Shown here one piece after another: positions 46,488 to 52,614 of a DNA stretch of 52,614 nucleotides. The first letter of the stretch is position 1. Every line of letters starts with the position of its first letter. The notes below the pieces were generated by a model. That model was given only the letters and a program-made list of their open reading frames with translations. It had not been told where the DNA came from and made no database searches. Position numbers and translations under genes: made by a program. Location of the stretch: NCBI GenBank assembly GCA_944359055.1, contig CALVSO010000010.1:1-52614 (forward strand), written 5' to 3'. The DNA is from an uncultured Bacilli bacterium (lineage in GTDB: Bacteria > Bacillota_I > Bacilli_A > RF39 > UBA660).

Positions 46488-48347
46488 ATGGAATATGAAG
46501 TAATCGTTGTTGGTGGTGGTCACGCAGGTTGTGAAGCTGCTTTAGCTTGTGCTAATAAAAATCATAAAACTTTATTAGTAACAGGTCGTATTAATAATAT
46601 TGCTACCATGCCATGTAATCCATCAATTGGTGGTTCAGCAAAAGGTATTGTTGTAAGAGAAATAGATGCTTTAGGTGGTGCTATGGGTAAAATAGCCGAC
46701 CAAAGCTTATTACAAATCAAAATGTTAAATTATGCAAAAGGACCTGCAGTAAGAGCACTTCGTGCCCAAGCCGATAAAATAACTTATCCACAGCAAATGT
46801 TAAAATTGTTAAATGAAACACCTAATCTAACTTTAAAAGAAGCAATAATTGAAGATTTAATAATAGATGAAGGTAAGATTTTTGGTGTTATAACTGAAAA
46901 TGGTGAAAAAATATTTGCAAAAGCAGTTATATTAACAACAGGAACATATTTAAAATCTGATATATTAATTGGTGATACTAGAACAAGGCAAGGACCTCAT
47001 GGAGAAAAACCAAGTAATTTTTTAAGTGATAATTTAAAAAAATATGGTTTTAAAATAATTAGACTTAAAACAGGTACCCCTCAAAGAATAGCTAAAGATA
47101 GTATTGATTTTTCAAAAACACAAATTGAAAATGGTGATTCAGTATATCATACGTTTAGTTTTGATAATAATCCACAGTATAAAATAGAAGATCAAATTCC
47201 ATGTCATTTAATATATACAACTCCCCTAACCCATAAAATAATTTTAGATAATTTAAATAAATCAAGTATGTATGGTGGATTAGATGATATAACTGGAATT
47301 GGTCCAAGATATTGCCCTTCTATTGAAGATAAAATAGTTAGATTTAAAGATAAAGAAAGACATCAATTGTTTTTAGAACCAGAAAGTTTATATTATGATG
47401 ATATTTATTTACAAGGCTTTTCAACTAGTATGCCTAAAGATGTTCAAGAACAAATGGTTCATAGCTTACCAGGTTTAGAACATGCAGTAATTAATAAGTA
47501 TGCATACGCTATTGAATATGATGCTATCTACCCTACTCAAATAAAAAGATCATTAGAAACAAAAATAATTGAAAACTTATATACTGCTGGTCAAATAAAT
47601 GGTACTAGTGGATATGAAGAAGCAGCTTGCCAAGGATTAATGGCAGGTATAAATGCTAGTTTAAAAATAGAAAATAAAGAACCATTAATATTAAAAAGAA
47701 ATGAAGCTTATATTGGAGTTTTAATTGATGATTTAGTTACTAAAGGTGTAAGAGATCCTTATCGATTATTAACATCTCGTGCTGAATATCGTTTATTATT
47801 AAGACATGATAATGCAGATTTAAGATTAAGAGAATATGGATATCAAGTTGGTTTAATTGATGAAGAAAGACATAATAAATTAGTTGATAAAATCAATAAA
47901 ATCAAAGAATTAAAAGATAGATTAAAAAGTGTCAAAATTACGCCTTCTTCCAATGATTTATTGATTAGTTTAGGTAGTACACCATTAAAAGATGGAATCA
48001 GTTTATATGATTTATTAAGAAGACCAGAAATAACTTTATCTAAAATGAATTATACTTTTGATTATGATTTAGAAATAATTGAACAAGTTGAATTAAATAT
48101 TAAATATGAAGGTTATATTAATAAAGCTACTAAAGAAGCTCAAAAATTAATTAATTTAGAAAATAAAATAATACCAGAAGATATTGATTATAATAAAATA
48201 ACTAATTTAGCTTCAGAAGCTCGTCAAAAATTAAATGAAGTTCGCCCTACTTCAATTGGTCAAGCTATTAGAATAAGTGGTGTTAATCCTGCCGATATAT
48301 CAATATTAAGTGTTTATTTAAAAAAGGAGTATCATGAATCAAGATAA
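46488..48347 (+). CDS. mnmG: tRNA uridine-5-carboxymethylaminomethyl modification enzyme MnmG
   Basis: The protein has 619 residues: the FAD-binding site VIVVGGGHAGCEAALA, ATMPCNPSIGGSAKG, TGTYLKS and GQINGTSGYEEAACQGL. It is the FAD/NADH partner of MnmE. The ATG at 46488 follows TAGGTG; an in-frame start inside mnmE is less likely. A perfect DnaA box lies at 46784-46792. It overlaps rsmG by 14 nt. Confidence 0.97.
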   Translation: MEYEVIVVGGGHAGCEAALACANKNHKTLLVTGRINNIATMPCNPSIGGSAKGIVVREIDALGGAMGKIADQSLLQIKMLNYAKGPAVRALRAQADKITYPQQMLKLLNETPNLTLKEAIIEDLIIDEGKIFGVITENGEKIFAKAVILTTGTYLKSDILIGDTRTRQGPHGEKPSNFLSDNLKKYGFKIIRLKTGTPQRIAKDSIDFSKTQIENGDSVYHTFSFDNNPQYKIEDQIPCHLIYTTPLTHKIILDNLNKSSMYGGLDDITGIGPRYCPSIEDKIVRFKDKERHQLFLEPESLYYDDIYLQGFSTSMPKDVQEQMVHSLPGLEHAVINKYAYAIEYDAIYPTQIKRSLETKIIENLYTAGQINGTSGYEEAACQGLMAGINASLKIENKEPLILKRNEAYIGVLIDDLVTKGVRDPYRLLTSRAEYRLLLRHDNADLRLREYGYQVGLIDEERHNKLVDKINKIKELKDRLKSVKITPSSNDLLISLGSTPLKDGISLYDLLRRPEITLSKMNYTFDYDLEIIEQVELNIKYEGYINKATKEAQKLINLENKIIPEDIDYNKITNLASEARQKLNEVRPTSIGQAIRISGVNPADISILSVYLKKEYHESR

Positions 48348-49014
48348 TTTTATATTAGAATTAAAAAAATTAAATATTAATATAACTGAATTACAACTTA
48401 AACAATTAGAAAGATATTATGAATTATTAGTTGAATATAACAAAGTTATGAATTTAACAGGTATTACTATTAAAGAAGAAGTTTATTTAAAACATTTTTA
48501 TGATAGTTTAACTATTGCTAAAGTAATTGATTTAAATAATTATGAAACTTTATGTGATGTTGGAACAGGAGCAGGTTTTCCAGGTTTAGTTCTTAAAATT
48601 ATATATCCTAATTTAAAAGTAACATTATTAGATTCTTTAAATAAAAGATTAAACTTTTTAAATGTAGTTATCAAAGAATTAAATTTAAAAGATATAGAAA
48701 CAGTTCATTCAAGAGCAGAAGAATATAATAAAAAATTTGATATTACTGTAGCTCGTGCAGTAGCTCCTTTAAATATCTTATTAGAATACTGTATTCCACT
48801 TACTAAAGTTAATGGTTATTTCATTGCTATGAAAGGTAAAAATGAAGAAGCTACTAATGCTTTAAAAGAATTAAATAGTGAAATAATTCAAACTAATTCA
48901 TTTTTATTACCTATTGAACAAAGTAATCGAACAATAATTAAGATAAAAAAAATAAAAGAAACAAATAAAAAATTTCCTAGAAAATATAGTGAAATTAAGA
49001 AAAAGCCTTTATAA
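48334..49014 (+). CDS. rsmG: 16S rRNA (G527-N7)-methyltransferase
   Basis: The protein has 226 residues: KVMNLTGITIKEEVYLKHFYDSL, SAM motif LCDVGTGAGFPGLVL, DSLNKRLNFL and VARAVAPL. It methylates G527 in the 530 loop; loss gives low-level streptomycin resistance. Start follows AAAGGAG. In Bacillus noc comes directly next; here a 2.3-kb variable locus is between. Confidence 0.96.
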   Translation: MNQDNFILELKKLNINITELQLKQLERYYELLVEYNKVMNLTGITIKEEVYLKHFYDSLTIAKVIDLNNYETLCDVGTGAGFPGLVLKIIYPNLKVTLLDSLNKRLNFLNVVIKELNLKDIETVHSRAEEYNKKFDITVARAVAPLNILLEYCIPLTKVNGYFIAMKGKNEEATNALKELNSEIIQTNSFLLPIEQSNRTIIKIKKIKETNKKFPRKYSEIKKKPL

Positions 49015-49027
49015 AATAGCTTTTTTT
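48999..49027 (+). terminator. terminator after rsmG
   Basis: AAAAAGC pairs with GCTTTTT around a 12-nt loop and runs into TTTATTT. It ends the mnmE-mnmG-rsmG transcript. Confidence 0.65.
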
Positions 49028-49064
49028 ATTTAAAAAAATTTTCTTTACACGCGTAATTATGGTA

Positions 49065-49093
49065 TTGAAAATAATAAAAAAATACTGTATACT
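49065..49093 (+). promoter_or_regulatory. promoter of the pilin-like variable gene
   Basis: TTGAAA (49065-49070), a 17-nt spacer and TATACT (49088-49093) give a good sigma-A promoter 48 bp before the start codon. A Shine-Dalgarno AAGGAG is at 49129-49134. Confidence 0.75.
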
Positions 49094-49141
49094 TGTATTA
49101 AGTTAAAGATAATAGTCTTTAAATATGGAAGGAGAATATAT

Positions 49142-50857
49142 ATGTATGAAAAACACAAAGGATTTACTTTAATTGAATTACTAGCAGTTATTATTATATT
49201 AGCCATAGTAGCACTTATTGCAACACCCATTATATTAGATGTGGTGGAAGATGCAAGAATATCAGCAGGAAGATCAGAAGTAAATATGATATTAAGTGGA
49301 ATAAATAATTATTGTGCTACTGAAGATGTAAAATATCAGTTAGATAATAGTTATACAAAAATATGTACAACAGATATGGACATAAATGATGTACCAACAA
49401 TGGTTAATTTAGGAAATGCTGATATTAAAAGTATTAAATATAATGGAACTAAATTAACTGAATTAGTTATAGAAAGTAATAACCACAAATTTACATTATG
49501 TCCAAGTGGAACATTTGCTATGGATAATGAAGAATGTGATGGTGAAGTAGCACAATCGGGTAATTTAATATCAACATTATTAGGACAATATCAAGAAGAA
49601 AATGAAACAGGATTAGTAAAAGATAGTACAAATCCTAATTTATATTATTATACTGGGACTAATGAAGAAGTTGGTAATAACTTTTTATGGTATGGAGGAC
49701 ATCAATGGAGAGTATTAGAATTTGATATAGAAGCAAAAACATTAACACTAATAACACAACAACCATTAACATCAATTCAACCAGCAAGTGCAGTATGGAC
49801 AACAAAAGAAGAATATGAATCAAGTTATATAAAAACTTGGTTAAATGACTATTTTTGGAATAGTTTAAATAGTAGTATACAGGCAACTATTCAAGATTCA
49901 ACATTTAATATAGGGATATATACTGATGTAGATGAAATAACAACAACACAAAAAGTAGGATTATTAGATGAAGAGCAATATAAAAGAGCAGGAATGGCTG
50001 ATTCTTTCTTAGATATAAAAGATTATTTTTGGTTAGGAAATAGAGAAAGTTCGTCTGACGTTCGCCTCGTGCACTACAGTGGCTACCTCGACGACATTGG
50101 TCCTACGAATGCGTATGGCGTGCGTGCAGTAATAAAAATTTCTGATATAACCATCACCGGAGGGGATGGTACTCTTGCGAGCAATTATCAAGTAGCAAAT
50201 AAAGCGACAAATACAGATAATGTTCAAGTAGGAGAATATATCAATGTACCATATAGTGGAAATGATAATGCTTGTGGAAGCGATAATATGTGTACATTTA
50301 GAGTGGTAAGTAAAGATGATGATAGTATCAAAGTAGTACTAAATGGATTACTTCCAGATACAAGTATATACGGAAGTTCATCAACAATAGGTACAAGTCA
50401 TACAATATATACACCACTGAATACATTTGCTGAAGGAATAAGTGACACATATCGATATACCGGAACTAAAACATTCTATATAGGAAATTATCCATATGTA
50501 TCAGGAATAGGTCAAAATTATAAAGATGTTCTAAATGAAATGTTGGAAGCAAGTATAGGATTACCAACAGTAGGAGAAATGTTCAGTGGAAACGACATTG
50601 ATTTAAGTACATCAAGTACTAAAACGTTTGTAGATGTAGGTACAATAGAAAACCCAACAGTATCAATTTACTATTGGACAATGAATAGATATAATTCGTC
50701 TAACATTCGCAACGTGAACTACGATGGCCTCCTCAACAGCAATAGTCCTACGTATGCGGCTGGTGTGCGTGCAGTTATATATCTGAAGTCAGGGACTTCA
50801 GCCATAACCTTTGCTGGAGGCGAAGGCACTCCAAACTCACCGTATATCTTGCAATAA
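49142..50857 (+). CDS. type IV pilin-like protein with two DGR-type variable modules
   Basis: The protein has 571 residues. The N-terminus is a class III prepilin signal: HKG then FTLIELLAVIIILAIVAL, with cleavage expected after Gly7 and Glu at +5. Two similar lectin-like modules (DUF6273-type) follow: WRVLEFDIEAKTLTLIT...YIKTWLNDYFWN, and CTFRVVSKDDDSIKVVL.... Each ends in an 82-bp variable repeat (residues ~303-330 and ~518-545) reading ...VR.V...G....N...GVRAVI, then GG.GT. The repeats are about 57% G+C in an AT-rich gene. I infer a surface-displayed binding protein whose two contact faces are diversified by retrohoming. Confidence 0.85.
   Translation: MYEKHKGFTLIELLAVIIILAIVALIATPIILDVVEDARISAGRSEVNMILSGINNYCATEDVKYQLDNSYTKICTTDMDINDVPTMVNLGNADIKSIKYNGTKLTELVIESNNHKFTLCPSGTFAMDNEECDGEVAQSGNLISTLLGQYQEENETGLVKDSTNPNLYYYTGTNEEVGNNFLWYGGHQWRVLEFDIEAKTLTLITQQPLTSIQPASAVWTTKEEYESSYIKTWLNDYFWNSLNSSIQATIQDSTFNIGIYTDVDEITTTQKVGLLDEEQYKRAGMADSFLDIKDYFWLGNRESSSDVRLVHYSGYLDDIGPTNAYGVRAVIKISDITITGGDGTLASNYQVANKATNTDNVQVGEYINVPYSGNDNACGSDNMCTFRVVSKDDDSIKVVLNGLLPDTSIYGSSSTIGTSHTIYTPLNTFAEGISDTYRYTGTKTFYIGNYPYVSGIGQNYKDVLNEMLEASIGLPTVGEMFSGNDIDLSTSSTKTFVDVGTIENPTVSIYYWTMNRYNSSNIRNVNYDGLLNSNSPTYAAGVRAVIYLKSGTSAITFAGGEGTPNSPYILQ
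50048..50129 (+). repeat. variable repeat 1 (VR1)
   Basis: This 82-bp repeat matches VR2 and the non-coding copy at 50952-51033 with no gaps. By my count it differs from the non-coding copy at 18 positions, 11 of them where that copy has A. Codons at the changed sites are His, Tyr, Ser, Tyr, Leu, Asp, Asp, Ile, Gly and Tyr, against mostly Asn in the A-rich copy. Confidence 0.85.
50693..50774 (+). repeat. variable repeat 2 (VR2)
   Basis: The second 82-bp copy, at the C-terminal module. By my count it differs from VR1 at 19 positions, and in 18 of these at least one of the three copies has A. The remaining one is C/T at position 72. It keeps invariant segments such as AGTCCTACG and GTGCGTGCAG. 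Confidence 0.85.
50783..50801 (+). repeat. perfect hairpin 8 bp after VR2
   Basis: CTGAAGTC and GACTTCAG are an exact 8-bp inverted repeat around AGG. A short hairpin or cruciform just downstream of the VR is a known element needed for efficient target use in the Bordetella phage DGR. A weaker ACCATC/GATGGT dyad lies at the same relative place after VR1 (about 50148-50169). Confidence 0.6.
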
Positions 50858-50889
50858 GCAAATATAGTATAAGAGAAAGTATAAACGAA

Positions 50890-50906
50890 GCAAAGCTGCA
50901 CTTTGC
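50890..50906 (+). repeat. small hairpin between pilin-like gene and A-rich repeat
   Basis: GCAAAG and CTTTGC flank CTGCA. There is no T run, so it is not a typical terminator. It may be a structural element of a template RNA, or chance. Confidence 0.35.
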
Positions 50907-50951
50907 CAATAAAAAATAGCAGGTATGTCAAATTTGGGTGTAAGGCTATAT

Positions 50952-51033
50952 AGTTCGTCTAACGTTCGTATCGTGAACAACAATGGTAATGCCAACAACA
51001 ATAGTCCTACGAATGCGAACGGCGTTCGTGCAG
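50952..51033 (+). repeat. non-coding A-rich copy, candidate DGR template repeat
   Basis: An 82-bp copy of the VRs lies 94 bp after the pilin-like stop, outside any convincing gene. It has 25 A against 14 in VR1 and 20 in VR2, concentrated in AAC/AAT codons at the variable sites, the hallmark of a template repeat. Against this, seven non-A positions are shared by VR1 and VR2 but differ here, and at positions 2, 13 and 20 VR2 has the A. So it may be a diverged template or a third, stranded variable copy. Confidence 0.65.
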
Positions 51034-51236
51034 ATTCCTTTTAAACTGAGATTTATATGACTAAGGTTGTATAAAGAGAAACATTAGGAAACAATTCTTA
51101 TTCCCTAGGTATAGAACCTAAAAATATTAGTGATAAATTAACTGTTTAAAAGTGGTTTAGTAGAGTAAAATCGAAAAATCGCTTTTTTGTTTTTAAAAAT
51201 ATCTATGATTAATAATAATTTTTATTAAAAATAAAT
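51034..51236. other. gene-free stretch after the A-rich repeat
   Basis: No reverse transcriptase, Avd-like gene or other frame is seen. A weak CGA/TCG hairpin followed by TTTTTT (about 51168-51188) could end a transcript covering the A-rich repeat, so a template RNA of ~250-300 nt is possible. The rest is A/T-rich. Confidence 0.5.
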
Positions 51237-51281
51237 TATTTCCCAAAAACTATTGCATTATTTCCCAAAATATAGTATTAT
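51237..51281 (+). promoter_or_regulatory. noc promoter with two TATTTCCCAA motifs
   Basis: TTGCAT (51253-51258), a 17-nt spacer and TATTAT (51276-51281) form the promoter. One TATTTCCCAA lies just upstream (51237-51246); the other is exactly between -35 and -10 (51259-51268). A protein bound there would block RNA polymerase. ATTTCCC is half of the Noc palindrome, so autorepression is a natural hypothesis. Confidence 0.65.
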
Positions 51282-51315
51282 TATTTTATAAAAGAATTAG
51301 GAAGGGGTTTTTTCT

Positions 51316-52614
51316 GTGCAAAACGAAAGAAAAGTTGTTGAATTGAATCTATCAGATGTATTACCAAATAGATTCCAACCCCGTATTAAATTTGATGAAA
51401 ATGCTATCAATGAATTAGCTTTATCAATTCAAAAATATGGAGTAATTCAACCAATAGTAGTTAGACAAATTGGTAATAAATATGAAATAATAGCTGGTGA
51501 ACGTAGGTATAAAGCAAGCAAAGTTGCTGGTAAACAGACTATACCTGCAATTATATCAGAATTAAATGATAAAGATAGTGTTGAAATAGCATTAATAGAA
51601 AATGTTCAAAGAGAAGATTTGACTCCAATTGAAAAAGCTGTATCTTATAAAAAAATATTAGATATGGGATATATTAATCAAGAAGAATTAGCTAAAAAAG
51701 TTGGTAAATCACAATCAGCTATAGCTAACACATTAAGACTTCTTAACTTATCAGATGATGTTCAAGAAGCATTATTAGAAAATAAGATATCTGAAAGACA
51801 TGCTAGATCATTATTAAAAATAAAAAATGAGAAACAACAAGTACAAATGTTAAATAGAATAATAAACGAAAGATTAACTGTTAGAAAAACAGATGAGGAG
51901 ATTGATAAAATGCAAAATGAAAATAATCAAATTATAAATGAAGTACCAGAAGAAATTGTTCAAATTCCTGATACGGCAATGAGTGCACCAGGATTTATGG
52001 ATATAGATGCAATAGAAAATAGTGCTAAGGATATTATTCAACCACAAAAACCAGTAGCTAATATTGATATGTTAATGAAATCAAATGTTGAACCAACACC
52101 GGTTCCTGAAACTATCCCTACAAGTAAGTTTTTCAATTTATTTGATGAAAATGAATCATCATCAAATGCTGAAGATGATGGAAGTCAATTTAAGTTGGAA
52201 AATTCATTTAATAATATGTCTTTGCATAATGATTTTTTATCAAATAATAATGAAAATAATAATGTGACACCAACATTTGAAATACCAACAAATCCAGTAG
52301 AACCACAACCAGTACAACCAACATTTGAAATACCAACAAATCCAATAGAACAACAACCAGTACAACCAACATTTGAAATACCAACAAATCCAGTAGAACC
52401 ACAACCAGCACAACCAACATTTGAAATACCAACAAATCCAGTAGAACCACAACCAGTACAACCAACATTTGAAATACCAGCAAATCCGGTAGAACCACAA
52501 CCAGTACAACCAACATTTGAAATACCAACAAATCCAATAGAACCACAACCAGTACAACCAACATTTGAAATACCAGCAAATCCGGTAGAACCACAACCAG
52601 TACAACAAACAATT
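51316..52614 (+). CDS. noc: Noc/ParB-family CTPase DNA-binding protein, 3' truncated by window edge
   Basis: At least 433 residues. ParB N-domain (LPNRFQPR, IAGERRYKASKVAG, ALIENVQREDLTPIEKA) gives the CTP-binding motifs. The DNA-binding helix-turn-helix reads GKSQSAIANTLRLLNL. The Q-S-x-IAN and ERHARSLL patterns fit Noc (GQSTIAN, ERHARAL) better than Spo0J (SRPHIAN, MGHGRTL). It lies after rsmG as noc does. It lacks the N-terminal membrane-binding helix of B. subtilis Noc, starting almost at the ParB fold. After residue ~200 comes a long acidic and Pro/Gln-rich tail. The GTG start follows GGAAGGGG. Confidence 0.88.
   Translation, partial: MQNERKVVELNLSDVLPNRFQPRIKFDENAINELALSIQKYGVIQPIVVRQIGNKYEIIAGERRYKASKVAGKQTIPAIISELNDKDSVEIALIENVQREDLTPIEKAVSYKKILDMGYINQEELAKKVGKSQSAIANTLRLLNLSDDVQEALLENKISERHARSLLKIKNEKQQVQMLNRIINERLTVRKTDEEIDKMQNENNQIINEVPEEIVQIPDTAMSAPGFMDIDAIENSAKDIIQPQKPVANIDMLMKSNVEPTPVPETIPTSKFFNLFDENESSSNAEDDGSQFKLENSFNNMSLHNDFLSNNNENNNVTPTFEIPTNPVEPQPVQPTFEIPTNPIEQQPVQPTFEIPTNPVEPQPAQPTFEIPTNPVEPQPVQPTFEIPANPVEPQPVQPTFEIPTNPIEPQPVQPTFEIPANPVEPQPVQQTI
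52270..52614 (+). repeat. in-frame 48-bp tandem repeats in the noc tail
   Basis: Seven full 48-bp units start at 52270, 52318, 52366, 52414, 52462, 52510 and 52558; an eighth is cut by the edge. Each codes for a 16-residue unit of the form TFEIPTNPVEPQPVQP with V/I, T/A and P/Q changes. The protein repeat is extended and proline-rich. Confidence 0.95.

Noticed and set aside
48970-48985. NBS-like TTTCCTAGAAAA near the rsmG end
   Set aside because: Too many mismatches from ATTTCCCGGGAAAT to count; ordinary coding sequence explains it.
50925-51044. 39-residue frame across the A-rich repeat (MSNLGVR...)
   Set aside because: It has no good Shine-Dalgarno and exists because the repeat is in frame with the VRs. 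An A-rich non-coding repeat explains it better.
52208-52612. Long minus-strand frames with VVLVVVLLDLL repeats
   Set aside because: They are antisense shadows of the 48-bp repeat in the noc tail.

Overview
The window is a chromosomal replication-origin region of a very AT-rich, low-GC Gram-positive bacterium. The core gene order is that of Bacilli. Leftward (minus strand) run dnaA-dnaN-(comK)-recF-gyrB-gyrA, then tadA-SRP RNA-dnaX-ybaB-recR-bofA-holB-ricT-trmN6-rsmI-pth-mfd-spoVT-tatD-yabE-like-ksgA. Rightward (plus strand) run rpmH-rnpA-yidC-khpB-mnmE-mnmG-rsmG-noc. TGA is used as a stop (for example at the holB/ricT overlap) and Trp is TGG, so this is the standard bacterial code and not the mycoplasma code. 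Several genes imply endospore formation: cotJA/B, cotJC, spoIIID, spoIIQ, spoIID, spoVT and bofA. The small compact genes and the composition suggest an uncultured gut Bacilli lineage (RF39- or Erysipelotrichia-like); this taxonomic guess is inference.

Layout. 1-1370: start of an unidentified gene, tRNA-His, and a spore-coat pair (a CotJA-CotJB fusion and CotJC). 1375-7835: Nudix and XRE genes, then the sporulation/cell-shape block mbl-spoIIID-spoIIQ-spoIID-ywzB, rpiB and a Fic protein. 7943-14683: rpmE, murA, fbaA, an MntP-like exporter, ung, an AGCS symporter and an Rpn-type nuclease gene. 14764-30627: the ksgA to tadA/SRP RNA housekeeping run, interrupted by a second Fic gene and a RhuM gene. 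30628-31744: a 1.1-kb gene-free stretch holding 19 tandem parS-type sites. 31745-41042: gyrA to dnaA and oriC. 41087-49014: the rightward core operon with an inserted AAA/DUF4143 ATPase. 49142-51033: a pilin-anchored protein with two variable repeats and a third, non-coding, A-rich copy, which looks like part of a diversity-generating retroelement (DGR). 51316-end: a Noc/ParB-family gene whose 3' end lies outside the window.

Two systems stand out. First, 19 copies of GTTNCACGTGAAAC lie in direct orientation every 36-38 bp (30868-31548). This arrangement recalls plasmid centromeres such as F sopC more than the isolated parS sites of typical chromosomes. Second, three 82-bp GC-rich repeats differ from each other almost only at positions where one copy has adenine, which is the signature of DGR mutagenic retrohoming. 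No reverse transcriptase is present in the window. A third, weaker layer is a TATTTCCCAA motif (at least 14 exact copies by eye, two of them around the -35 of the noc promoter) together with palindromic ATTTCCCGGGAAAT-like sites in rsmI and dnaX. These may be the binding sites of the Noc-like protein.

Accessory genes (two Fic proteins, RhuM, Rpn nuclease, AAA/DUF4143 ATPase) sit singly between conserved housekeeping genes, in the same orientation as their neighbours and without visible mobile-element ends.
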